Assembly: GCA_009377645.1 (NCBI GenBank)
Contig: WHTQ01000025.1
Coordinates: 1-52,894, forward strand
DNA length: 52,894 bases
Direction: 5' to 3'
Origin: Micromonosporaceae bacterium
GTDB lineage: Bacteria > Actinomycetota > Actinomycetes > Mycobacteriales > Micromonosporaceae
Shown: one piece after another, positions 33,742-41,783 of the stretch
Numbering within the stretch: the stretch's first letter is position 1
Layout of the letters: each line of letters starts with the position of its first letter
The notes under the pieces: model-generated
Told to the model about the DNA's origin: nothing
Databases searched by the model: none
What the model saw: the letters and a program-made list of their open reading frames with translations, nothing else
Made by a program: the position numbers and the translations under genes

Positions 33742-34521
33742 ATGCCGGACGACTCGATGCCCCACCGCCGGCCGGCTCTGCTCGACGCCGACGGCCAGCT
33801 CCCGGGCCCGGACAACCACCGGCTGCTGCTCCGCCTGCTCGGCGGCTTCCGGCTGGAGCAGGCCGGACGCGTCCTGCCGATTCCGCACAGCGCCCGCCGG
33901 ATCGTCGCGTTCCTGGGGATCCGTGGGCGGTGCGACCGCACCGAGATCGCCGGCACGCTGTGGCCGGACATGCCCGAGGCGAAGGCGCTGGCGAGCCTGC
34001 GTACGGCGCTGTGGCGGCTGCGGCGGCTCACCGGCCTGCGGGTGGTCGACGGGCAGGACGCGCTCGCCACCGCCGGCACCGTCGACGTGGACGTGCAGGC
34101 GTTCGTGGCCTCCGTACGGCAGATCCTGACAACCGACGACGGCCGGATCGAACGGTCGCCGATGCCCGTCCTGCCGGCCATCGGTGAGCTGCTCCCGGGC
34201 TGGTACGAGGACTGGGTGCTGTTCGAGCGGGAACGGATGCGGCAGCTACAGATGCACGCGCTGGAGACGGTCGCGGAGCGGCTGACCTCGGCCCGACGGT
34301 ACGCGGAGGCGATCGATGCCGCCCTGGCCGCGGTCTGGCTGGAGCCGCTGCGGGAGAGCGCCACCCGCGCCCTGATCGTCGCGCATCTGGGCGAGAACAA
34401 CCTGGTCGAGGCGGTCCGCTGCTTCGAGTCGTTCCGGGACAACCTGGTCACCGAGCTGGGGGTGCAACCGTCGCCTGAGCTGGAACGCCTCGTGCAGTCG
34501 TGCCTGACCCGCCTGGCCTGA
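33742..34521 (+). CDS. SARP/BTAD-type transcriptional activator, short form
   Basis: A 259-residue regulator. An N-terminal OmpR-like winged helix (about 33-115: RLLGGFRLEQAGRVLPIPHSARRIVAFLG..., LASLRTALWRLRR) is followed by a bacterial transcriptional activation domain (about 130-255) ending in AVRCFESFRDNLVTELGVQPSPELERL. It has no ATPase domain. It is probably a pathway-specific activator. The ATG at 33742 follows GGAGGTGAC; upstream in-frame starts lack a ribosome site. Confidence 0.88.
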   Translation: MPDDSMPHRRPALLDADGQLPGPDNHRLLLRLLGGFRLEQAGRVLPIPHSARRIVAFLGIRGRCDRTEIAGTLWPDMPEAKALASLRTALWRLRRLTGLRVVDGQDALATAGTVDVDVQAFVASVRQILTTDDGRIERSPMPVLPAIGELLPGWYEDWVLFERERMRQLQMHALETVAERLTSARRYAEAIDAALAAVWLEPLRESATRALIVAHLGENNLVEAVRCFESFRDNLVTELGVQPSPELERLVQSCLTRLA

Positions 34522-34575
34522 CCGGCCCGGCAGCCCCGGCGGGCCCAGTGGCCTGTGCCCGGCATCGGCCGGTTT

Positions 34576-34603
34576 GTATCAGCCGTGGCCGTTGCCGGCC
34601 TCT
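34576..34603 (+). promoter_or_regulatory. Cluster promoter GTATCA-N17-CCTCT for the second N-hydroxylase
   Basis: GTATCA at 34576-34581 and CCTCT at 34599-34603, with a 17-base spacer, 54 bases before the ATG at 34658. Confidence 0.7.
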
Positions 34604-34657
34604 CCATGGTGGAAGGTTGTTCCGGGGGCCGGATCATCCGAGATCTGAGGAGAGCGC

Positions 34658-35974
34658 ATGAAGAACCGCGAAGTCGAGCTGCTCGCGATCGGCGGAGGAC
34701 CGGCCAACCTAGCGCTGGCCGTCGCGCTCGAGGAGCTCGGCTCGACCGATCTCGCCGCGAGCTCCCTGGTCGTCGAACGCAGCCAGACCATCCAGTGGCA
34801 GCAGGGCCTGCTCATGCCCTGGGCCAAGAGCCAGGTCTCGTTCCTCAAGGACGTCGTGACGCTGCGGGACCCGCGGAGCCGGTTCTCGTTCCTCAACTAT
34901 CTCCATACGGTCGGCCGGCTCGACGACTTCGTCAACCTGGGCAGCTCCACCCCCCACCGGATCGAGATCTCCGGCTACCTCCGCTGGGTGGCGAACTCGC
35001 TGTCGAAGGTTCGGCTCGAGCTCGGGCGCACCTGCACCTCGATCGAACCGCGCCGGGACGAGCGGGGCACTCTGATCGGGTGGGTGGCCGGGTTCGACGA
35101 CGGGACGTCGGTCTCGAGTCGCTACCTCGTCATCGGAGCCGGCCGGGACCCGTACGTCCCGCCGGTGTTCGCCGGCCTTTCGGCCGACCGCGTGATCCAC
35201 AGCACCCTGTACCGGTCGCGGGTCGCTGGGCTGTCCCGGGAGCTGGCCGGGCAGGTCGCGGTCGTCGGCAGCGCCGAGAGCGCCGCCGAGATGTTCCAGG
35301 CGCTCCAGGAGGACCTGCCCAACTGCGATCTGGTGTGGCTGATGCGCTCGATCGGCCTGAAGAAGTACGACACGAACAAGTTCGTCAACGAGCTGTTCTA
35401 CCCGTCATTCGTGGACGAGTTCTTCGCGGCCCGGCCGGAGGCGCGGGCACAGATCCTGGCGGAGATGCACCGCACCAACTACTCCGGCGTCGCGGCGGGC
35501 CTGCTCGACAGCCTCTACTGTGATCTCTACCTGGACCGCCTGACCAGCCGCAACCGCAAGCGCGTCGTCACGATGGCGGAAGTCACCGCGGCGACGGAGC
35601 AGGGCGGGCAGGCGGTGCTCGAGCTGACCGACCGGAGGACCGGCGCGGTCTCGGAGCAACGCTTCGAGCTGGTGTGCCTGGGCACCGGGTTCGTGCGGGA
35701 GCCGCCGGCCCTGATCCGGAAACTGGCCACCTCCCTTGGCCTGGACCAGGTGGCGGTGAGCCGCCAGTACCGGCTGATCCTGGACGAGCCGTCGCCGGCC
35801 GCCTGCTACCTGCAGGGCGTCAACGAGGCCACCCACGGGATCGCCGACTCGCTGCTCAGCGTGCTCGCCCCGCGGGCAGCCGACATCACCCAGGACATCC
35901 TCTCCCACCGCCGGCAGGCGATCGACGACCATCACAGCGCTGCCGGCCGGTTCGAACCGGAGATTCACCGGTAG
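34658..35974 (+). CDS. L-lysine/L-ornithine N-monooxygenase, copy 2
   Basis: A 438-residue flavoprotein, the same length as copy 1 (12384-13700) and nearly identical in the N-terminal 130 residues by eye. The FAD loop IGGGPANLALA and the end block LQGVNEATHGIADSLLSV are intact. The NADPH loop reads VVGSAESAAE, with Glu replacing the usual Gln and Ser replacing a Gly, so cofactor use may differ. GAGGAGAG precedes the ATG. It has its own cluster promoter, unlike copy 1. Two hydroxylases suggest two substrates, two N-O installations, or one regulatory or inactive copy. Confidence 0.92.
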   Translation: MKNREVELLAIGGGPANLALAVALEELGSTDLAASSLVVERSQTIQWQQGLLMPWAKSQVSFLKDVVTLRDPRSRFSFLNYLHTVGRLDDFVNLGSSTPHRIEISGYLRWVANSLSKVRLELGRTCTSIEPRRDERGTLIGWVAGFDDGTSVSSRYLVIGAGRDPYVPPVFAGLSADRVIHSTLYRSRVAGLSRELAGQVAVVGSAESAAEMFQALQEDLPNCDLVWLMRSIGLKKYDTNKFVNELFYPSFVDEFFAARPEARAQILAEMHRTNYSGVAAGLLDSLYCDLYLDRLTSRNRKRVVTMAEVTAATEQGGQAVLELTDRRTGAVSEQRFELVCLGTGFVREPPALIRKLATSLGLDQVAVSRQYRLILDEPSPAACYLQGVNEATHGIADSLLSVLAPRAADITQDILSHRRQAIDDHHSAAGRFEPEIHR

Positions 35975-36053
35975 ACGCGGACCGTCACATGCCGGTGACG
36001 ACATGACTACGCGATCGTGATGGGGACTCTGGTTTGGTCTCATCGCTCCTTCA

Positions 36054-36079
36054 GAACGCGGTGCCTGGGCACCGCGTTC
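36054..36079 (+). terminator. Hairpin between N-hydroxylase 2 and the sigma-factor gene
   Basis: GAACGCGGTGC and GCACCGCGTTC form a perfect 11-base stem with a CTGG loop, 41 bases before the GTG of the sigma-factor gene. It may end the N-hydroxylase transcript or attenuate readthrough. The rest of the 146-base gap shows nothing I can name. Confidence 0.55.
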
Positions 36080-36120
36080 GCCGTGGAGCGGTTGCTGCCG
36101 CCGAACCGAAAGGACTGACA

Positions 36121-36756
36121 GTGTCGTCACGTTCTCCCTTGGATGCCGGCCTATTGCCCATGGACAACCTCAGCCACGACGCTCGGGACCTGCCGGTCGG
36201 CGAGCTCCTCAATCGCGCCACCGAACGGGACTGGGCGGCCTGGGACGAGCTGGTGAGCCGGTTCGGGCGGCTGGTCCTCCGGGCCGGTCGCCGGATCGGC
36301 CTCAACCACGCCGATGCGGCTGACGTGGCGCAGCTGACCTGGATCCGGCTGCTGGAGCACGCGCATCAGATCCGGGAGCCGGAGCGGCTCCCGGCCTGGC
36401 TGACCTCGACGGCGCGGCGGGAGGCGATCCGGGTCGCGGTCGATGCGAAGCGGTACGTCCTATATGCCGACCCGACGACCGAGTACGGTGTGGAGCGTCG
36501 CGGCTCGGTCCGGGACTTCTACCCGGTCGACGGCGACTACGGACCCGAGATCGAAGCGGCGCTCGCCCGGCTGCCGACCCGCTACCAGCAGCTGATCCGG
36601 CTCCTGACGTCCGACGACTGCCCCAGCTACGCGGAGATAGCCGTCCGGATGCACATGCCGATCGGCAGCATCGGGCCGATGCGCATGCGCGCGCTGGCGA
36701 TGCTGCGGCGCACCCCGGAGCTCGCCGGGGTGGTCCGCCGCCGGTCGGCCGGGTAG
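36121..36756 (+). CDS. ECF-type RNA polymerase sigma factor
   Basis: A 211-residue sigma-70-family protein with regions 2 and 4 only. Region 2 spans about 25-100 (WAAWDELVSRFGRLVLRAGRRIG, HADAADVAQLTWIRLLEH, LPAWLTSTARREAIR). Region 4 spans about 145-200 (LARLPTRYQQLIRLL, SYAEIAVRMHMPIGSIGPMRMRALAMLRR). No anti-sigma gene lies beside it. It is the obvious candidate to recognise the five GTATCA-N17-SCTCT promoters. The GTG at 36121 after AAAGGAC is my chosen start; an ATG 13 codons later is possible. Confidence 0.88.
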   Translation: MSSRSPLDAGLLPMDNLSHDARDLPVGELLNRATERDWAAWDELVSRFGRLVLRAGRRIGLNHADAADVAQLTWIRLLEHAHQIREPERLPAWLTSTARREAIRVAVDAKRYVLYADPTTEYGVERRGSVRDFYPVDGDYGPEIEAALARLPTRYQQLIRLLTSDDCPSYAEIAVRMHMPIGSIGPMRMRALAMLRRTPELAGVVRRRSAG

Positions 36757-36800
36757 GAACACGCCGGCCCGCCGCTGCCCCGGAGGTCGAGTGTAGACAC

Positions 36801-37919
36801 TCAGGCGGCCGCCCCGGAGCCGCTGCCGTCCACCCGTACCCACATCTCCTCGGCCAGCCGCTCCCACGCCTTGGCGCACCGGAGAGCCAGCTCGGCGATG
36901 GTGTAGGTGCAGTGCGGCGGGACCTCCGCCACCGCCGGAGACCAGTCGGCCGGGTCGACCACGTGCGAGTCGAGCCAGCGCAGCAGGCTCCGGCCCTTCT
37001 CCGAGTACCGCAGCGAAGGATCTCCCTTCAGCCGCTGCAGCAGCAACGAGGAGGTCGCGGCCTCGGAGCTCGCCGCCACCTGGTGCAGCTGCCGGACCGC
37101 TCCGGCCCGGGCGCTCGGCACGCTTCTGGTGCGGTCGCGCTGCCCGCCGTGACGGACCCCGAGCGGCACCGGGCTCTCACCGTTGCGCACCCGCTGGCGG
37201 ACGTCCCGGGCGGTCGCCAGGGAGACACCGGCGGAGCTGGCGATCTCCCGCAGCGACGCGCTCGGGCGCTCGGCGATCAGCGCGGCGGCCCGCCGGCGGC
37301 TCTCGGCGGTGCTCAGCGGCCGGACCTTCCCGTCCCGCCCGACCCGGGCCACCGCCTGGTCCGCGGGGTTGGTGAGGCGGTCCCGGATGGCGCGGGCGGT
37401 CTTCGGGGACAGTCCGGCGGCGGCCGCGACGGCGCGATCCGACCACTCCGGGTACAACGCGATGATCCGGGCGGCCGCGACCCGCCGGTCATCGATCGAC
37501 AGCGGAAGGCCGTGCGACACGTTCGCCTCGACCGCCTTCACGAACGCGGCGTTCTCGCCCCCGTCGAAGAAGACGGCCCGGATCTCGGTCTCACCCAGGA
37601 GCCTGGCCGCCTGCACTCGATGCACCCCGTCGACTACCCGCATGGTGGGCCGGTGCACCAGAATCGGGGGCAGGCTCGCGCCGGTCTGCGCCAGCAACCG
37701 GGTGTGACCGACGTCCTCCCCGCGCAGCCGGGGCGAGCCGTCGAGCACCAGGCCGGCGATGCGCACCACCGACACCTCCGCCCGGCCGGCGCGCGGTCCA
37801 CCGCCGCCCGGCCCGCTGTCGCCCTCCGGCCCGCTGTCGCCCGGCCCGCCGCCGCGCTGGTTCGGTAACTGATGCTCTGGGTGGCGCTCATGGGCGCGCA
37901 GTTCGATCCGGGTGTCCAT
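36801..37919 (-). CDS. StrR-family (ParB-N/HTH) pathway-specific regulator
   Basis: A 372-residue DNA-binding activator like StrR. The ParB-type N-domain spans about 55-140 (DGSPRLRGEDVGHTRLLA, LPPILVHRPTMRVVDGVHRVQAARLLGE). The helix-turn-helix region is about 155-250 (WSDRAVAAAAGLSPKTARAI, SLREIASSAGVSLATARDVRQR). StrR-type proteins switch on antibiotic clusters through inverted-repeat operators. The ATG at 37919 follows GGAGGGCAGC. The N-terminal 50 residues are Gly/Pro-rich. It is convergent with the sigma-factor gene, with a small GAGTGT-AG-ACACTC hairpin at the junction (36789-36802). Confidence 0.9.
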   Translation of the reverse strand: MDTRIELRAHERHPEHQLPNQRGGGPGDSGPEGDSGPGGGGPRAGRAEVSVVRIAGLVLDGSPRLRGEDVGHTRLLAQTGASLPPILVHRPTMRVVDGVHRVQAARLLGETEIRAVFFDGGENAAFVKAVEANVSHGLPLSIDDRRVAAARIIALYPEWSDRAVAAAAGLSPKTARAIRDRLTNPADQAVARVGRDGKVRPLSTAESRRRAAALIAERPSASLREIASSAGVSLATARDVRQRVRNGESPVPLGVRHGGQRDRTRSVPSARAGAVRQLHQVAASSEAATSSLLLQRLKGDPSLRYSEKGRSLLRWLDSHVVDPADWSPAVAEVPPHCTYTIAELALRCAKAWERLAEEMWVRVDGSGSGAAA

Positions 37920-38051
37920 GCTGCCCTCCGGTTCTCGGAGCGTACGACGCTGGTTCGGTACGTCCGCCTCCCCAACCGGGTAGGCCGGGAGTCTCTCGAC
38001 GTGCCGTTTCATTCACGATCCGTGACGTTAGTGAGACGGCCTACGCGTTCG

Positions 38052-38111
38052 CGACCAGACATCGACCGGACTCCGACCCGATTCCGACCTGTTGGCGATC
38101 CGTGCCCGACC
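38052..38111. promoter_or_regulatory. Six CGAYC repeats at exact 11-bp spacing, candidate SARP operator
   Basis: CGACC occurs at 38052, 38063, 38074, 38085 and 38107, and CGATC at 38096, each exactly 11 bases from the next, so all lie on one face of the helix. SARP activators bind direct repeats at 11-bp multiples. The array lies between the StrR-like gene (minus) and the AfsR-like gene (plus). Nearby, TCACG-ATC-CGTGA (38013-38025) is a small palindrome. No other feature was found in the 388-base gap. Confidence 0.6.
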
Positions 38112-38307
38112 AGCCGCCGGCCCAACCTCGGCCGATCGTCCACGGTCCGGGGTTGCTCGGTCGTGGTCGACTGACCCAGGGCTTCCCGAAGCAACGCCGG
38201 TGGGTGGGTAGCGTGCCTGGCCAGGGGAACAAAAGTTGCACGACAGGAAGCTTGCTCCCCGCGGCGTGATCTTACCCAAGGAATTGCGTCGTCGGGGGAG
38301 GAAGACT

Positions 38308-40296
38308 GTGGAGTTTGGCGTCCTGGGCCCGCTTCAGGTGCGCCACGCAGGCGAGAACCTGCTGCTGGGCACTCCCCAGCAGCAGCTGGTTCTCGTCCTG
38401 TTGGTGGTGAACCTGGGACGAGCCGCGAGCCTGGAAGGAGTGATCTACGAACTATGGGGGGAAACACCACCGCCGTCGGCAGTCGCTAAGGTACGCGGCT
38501 ACGCGGCCGCGCTGCGGCGGCTGTTCGAGTCGGTACAGCCCGGTGTAGACCGGATAATCCGTGCCGGTTCCGGATATCTGCTGAATGTGGACGACTCGGA
38601 GGTGGACCTGGGGCAGTTCAGCCAGGATGTCAGCCACGGCCGGCGCGCACTGGCGGTCGGTGACCTACCGGCGGCGCGGGACAGCTTCGAACAGGCGCTC
38701 GGCCGCTGGCGGGGGACCATGCTCGACGGCCTGCCCCGCGGTCCACTGATCGCGAGCCGGTGCAGCACGGTCGAGCAGGACCGGCTGGCGGTGATCGACA
38801 GCCTGGCCGAGCTCCAGCTCCGGCAGGGACAGCCGGCGCAGGCGAGCGCCCTGATCTGGCCGCAGGTGCACGCCGAACCGCTGCGGGAGCAGTCGTACGC
38901 GCTGCTGATGCGCGCCCGGTACCAGGTCGACGGCGTGGCCGGAGCGCTCGACGTGTACGAGACCCTGCGACGGAGCCTGGCCGAGCAGCTGGGCATCGAG
39001 CCGGGCGCCGAGCTGCAGCGACTGCATCGGGCGGTGCTGAACCGCGACCGTGCCCTGGAGCCGCCGGACTCGGCCCCGCCGCCCCCCGCGTACCCGGAGC
39101 AGCCGCCGCCCCCCGCGTACCCGCAGCCGGCCTACCCGGAGCCGGCCGCCGCCACGGCGAACCGGGCCGGCGGTGGCAGCCTGCGCGAGCCCCCGGTGCT
39201 CTGTACGCTGCCGCCCGACCTCCCCGACTTCGTGGGCCGCCGGCCGGAGGCCCGACTGCTGCGTGACCTGCTGGCGCGCCAGCCCAGAGCCGGGGTCGCG
39301 GTGGTCGCGATCGCCGGCCGGGGCGGGGTAGGCAAGACCACACTCGGCGTACACGTCGCTCACGGCCTGCAGGCCGACTACCCGGATGGCCAGATCTACG
39401 TCGACCTGCGCGGCTACGACCGGCGGCGGGCAGCCACCGCGTACGAGGTGCTGGGCCGGCTGCTCCGGCTGCTCGGGGTCGACCGGTCGGCGGTCTCCGA
39501 GTCGGCTGCGGAGCGGACCGAGCGGTACCGCGACGCGCTGGCCCGCCGGCGAGTGCTGCTGGTGCTGGACAACGTCGCCAGCGATCGACAGATCCGCCCC
39601 CTGATCCCGGGCGGCCGCGGCTGCGCCGTCATCGCGATCAGCCGGGCCCGGCTCGGTGCGTCGTTCGGGGCGCACCTGCTCGACCTCGACGTGCTCGACG
39701 GCCCGACCGCCTCCGGCCTGCTCGCCCACCTCGCGGGTACCAGCCGGACCGAGGCCGAGCCCGGTGCCGTGGCCGAGCTCGCGCAGCTGTGCGGTTATCT
39801 GCCACTGGCGCTCCGGATCGCCGGCGGGCGGCTCGCGGCCAAGCCGCACTGGAGCGTCGGCAAGCTGGTGGAGCTGCTGCGCGACGAACGCGCCCGGCTG
39901 GACCAGCTGAGCCATCATCACCTGGACCTGCGTTCGAGCATCACGCTCAGCTACCGCAGCCTGCCGCAGGACGCCCAGCGGCTGTTCCGCCGGCTCGGCG
40001 CGCTCGAACCCTCCGAGATCAGCCTGCGGCTCGCGGCGGCCGTGCTCGACAGCTCGACCGCCGACGCCGAGCAGGTGCTGGAGCAGCTGGTCGACGCCCG
40101 GCTCGTGCAGGTCTCCGGTCGCGACCCGGGTGGCGAGCTGCGCTGCCGCCTGGACGACCTGCTCCGGCTGTTCGCCGGCGAGTGCGCCGAGCGCGAGGAG
40201 ACGCCGCACCAGCTGGCCGCCGCCCGGGCCCGGGCGCTGCGCACCCGCGCGCCCCGCCCGCCCCGACCGCCCCGACCGCGCCGACCGTCCCGCTGA
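38308..40296 (+). CDS. AfsR-like SARP regulator with NB-ARC ATPase domain, no TPR domain
   Basis: A 662-residue regulator. An OmpR-like DNA-binding domain (about 1-95, starting VEFGVLGPLQV) and a BTAD (about 100-245) are followed by a Pro-rich linker with PPPPAYP repeats (about 250-285). The NB-ARC domain has its P-loop at GRGGVGKTTLG near 340 and LVLDNV near 420. The protein stops soon after the winged-helix region and lacks the C-terminal TPRs of AfsR. The GTG at 38308 after GGGGAGGAAG gives the standard SARP N-terminus; a TTG at 38236 would add 24 unconserved residues. Confidence 0.88.
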   Translation: MEFGVLGPLQVRHAGENLLLGTPQQQLVLVLLVVNLGRAASLEGVIYELWGETPPPSAVAKVRGYAAALRRLFESVQPGVDRIIRAGSGYLLNVDDSEVDLGQFSQDVSHGRRALAVGDLPAARDSFEQALGRWRGTMLDGLPRGPLIASRCSTVEQDRLAVIDSLAELQLRQGQPAQASALIWPQVHAEPLREQSYALLMRARYQVDGVAGALDVYETLRRSLAEQLGIEPGAELQRLHRAVLNRDRALEPPDSAPPPPAYPEQPPPPAYPQPAYPEPAAATANRAGGGSLREPPVLCTLPPDLPDFVGRRPEARLLRDLLARQPRAGVAVVAIAGRGGVGKTTLGVHVAHGLQADYPDGQIYVDLRGYDRRRAATAYEVLGRLLRLLGVDRSAVSESAAERTERYRDALARRRVLLVLDNVASDRQIRPLIPGGRGCAVIAISRARLGASFGAHLLDLDVLDGPTASGLLAHLAGTSRTEAEPGAVAELAQLCGYLPLALRIAGGRLAAKPHWSVGKLVELLRDERARLDQLSHHHLDLRSSITLSYRSLPQDAQRLFRRLGALEPSEISLRLAAAVLDSSTADAEQVLEQLVDARLVQVSGRDPGGELRCRLDDLLRLFAGECAEREETPHQLAAARARALRTRAPRPPRPPRPRRPSR

Positions 40297-40335
40297 GCCG
40301 CCGGCCCGTCCCGCCCGGGCCACGGTACGATCGAC

Positions 40336-40415
40336 CCGGTACGCGACTGGCGCAACAGATGGTGGAACCGACCACCGGGAAGCGGAGCGCCGCCGCACCG
40401 CGCGCCTGGGTGCGG
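40336..40415 (+). promoter_or_regulatory. ZTP (pfl) riboswitch upstream of glyA
   Basis: The leader contains the conserved ZTP-riboswitch blocks in order: GCGACTGGCG (40344 onward), GGTGGAAC and ACCACCGGGAAGCGG (about 40361-40384), a linker, then CCGCGCGCCTGGGTGCGG (about 40398-40415). The ribosome site AAGGAG (40424-40429) follows directly, so ligand binding could control its exposure. The class senses ZTP/ZMP, a sign of 10-formyl-tetrahydrofolate shortage, and often precedes glyA. Recognised by eye from the consensus as I remember it. Confidence 0.82.
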
Positions 40416-40436
40416 TGGTCGACAAGGAGCACGCCG

Positions 40437-41708
40437 ATGCACGTGCCATCGATCCCGGCCCTGACCGCCGCCGACCCGCAGCTGGCCGCCCTGGTCGAGC
40501 GGGAAGCCGAGCGACAGCACGACAAGCTGCGGCTGATCCCGTCCGAGAACTACGTCTCCACCGCGGTGCTGGAGGCATCCGGCACGGTGCTGACCAACAA
40601 GTACTCCGAGGGGTACGCGGGGCGGCGCTACTACGAGGGTCAGCAGCTCATCGACCCGATCGAGACCCTGGCGGTGGACCGGGCGCGGGCGCTGTTCGGC
40701 GTCGACCACGCCAACGTCCAGCCGTACTCCGGCTCGCCCGCGAACCTGGCCGTCTACCTGGCCTTCGCCGAGCCGGGCGACCCGGTGCTGGGGATGGCGC
40801 TGCCGATGGGCGGGCACCTGACCCACGGCTGGTCGGTCTCGGCCACCGGCCGCTGGTTCCGCTCGGTGCAGTACGGCGTGCGCCGCGAGACCGGCCGGCT
40901 CGACCTCGACCAGGTACGCGACCTGGCCCGCCGCGAGCGCCCGAAGCTGATCTTCTGCGGCGGCACCGCGATCCCGCGCACCATCGACTTCCCGGCGTTC
41001 GCGGAGATCGCCCGGGAGGTCGAGGCGGTGCTGGTCGCCGACATCGCCCACATCGCCGGGCTGATCGCCGGCGGCGCCCACCCGTCACCGGTCGGGCACG
41101 CCGACGTGATCTCCACGACCACCCACAAGACCCTGCGTGGCCCGCGCGGTGCGATGCTGATGTGCACGCAGGCGCATGCGAAGGCGCTCGACAAGGCCGT
41201 CTTCCCGGGGCTGCAGGGCGGCCCGCACAACCACACCACCGCCGGGATCGCGGTGTCCCTGCACGAGGCCGCCCAACCCAGCTTCGCCGCGTACGCGGCA
41301 CAGGTCGTCCGAAACGCCCAGGCCCTCGCCACCGCCCTGCTGGACCGCGGCTTCGACCTGGTCTCCGGCGGCACCGACAACCACCTGATCCTGGCCGACC
41401 TGACCAGCAAGGGGATCGGCGGCAAGCCGGCCGCGCAGGCGCTGGACCGGGCCGGGATCGAGTGCAACTACAACACGGTCCCGTTCGACCCGCGCAAGCC
41501 GTTCGACCCGTCCGGCATCCGCCTCGGCACTCCCGCCCTCACCACCCGCGGGTTGTCGCAGGCGCAGATGCCGACCCTGGCCGGCTGGATCGACGAGGCC
41601 ATCGCCGCCGCCACCAAGGAGGACGAGGCGACCCTGACCCGGATCGCCGGCGAGGTCCGGGAGCTGCTCGCCGAGTACCCGATGCCCGGCTGGTCGTCAC
41701 GGCCGTAG
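40437..41708 (+). CDS. glyA: Serine hydroxymethyltransferase
   Basis: PLP enzyme interconverting serine and glycine with tetrahydrofolate; 423 residues. LIPSENYVS (near 34), NKYSEGYAGRRYYEGQQ (near 56) and the PLP-lysine block STTTHKTLRGPRGA (near 222) are diagnostic. The ATG at 40437 after AAGGAG gives the family N-terminus. It is controlled by the ZTP riboswitch and so is most likely a one-carbon-metabolism gene, though it could also feed glycine to the neighbouring hydrazine pathway. It is convergent with the MoaD-like gene. Confidence 0.95.
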   Translation: MHVPSIPALTAADPQLAALVEREAERQHDKLRLIPSENYVSTAVLEASGTVLTNKYSEGYAGRRYYEGQQLIDPIETLAVDRARALFGVDHANVQPYSGSPANLAVYLAFAEPGDPVLGMALPMGGHLTHGWSVSATGRWFRSVQYGVRRETGRLDLDQVRDLARRERPKLIFCGGTAIPRTIDFPAFAEIAREVEAVLVADIAHIAGLIAGGAHPSPVGHADVISTTTHKTLRGPRGAMLMCTQAHAKALDKAVFPGLQGGPHNHTTAGIAVSLHEAAQPSFAAYAAQVVRNAQALATALLDRGFDLVSGGTDNHLILADLTSKGIGGKPAAQALDRAGIECNYNTVPFDPRKPFDPSGIRLGTPALTTRGLSQAQMPTLAGWIDEAIAAATKEDEATLTRIAGEVRELLAEYPMPGWSSRP

Positions 41709-41734
41709 ATATCCGGCGGCCTCTAGATCACCTA

Positions 41735-41776
41735 CATATGGTAACTCAAACTATGGTAACTGGAGTTATGGATTCT
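41735..41776. repeat. AT-rich direct repeats between convergent genes
   Basis: TATGGTAACT occurs at 41735-41744 and 41750-41759 (period 15), with a weaker TTATGG at 41767. The segment is markedly AT-rich for this window and lies between the stops of glyA and the MoaD-like gene. It may be a termination region or a regulator site; I cannot decide. Confidence 0.4.
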
Positions 41777-41783
41777 GGCCCCG

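Noticed and set aside
38236-38307. TTG start for a longer AfsR-like protein
   Set aside because: It would add 24 residues with no family match; the GTG at 38308 has GGGGAGGAAG and the standard SARP N-terminus.
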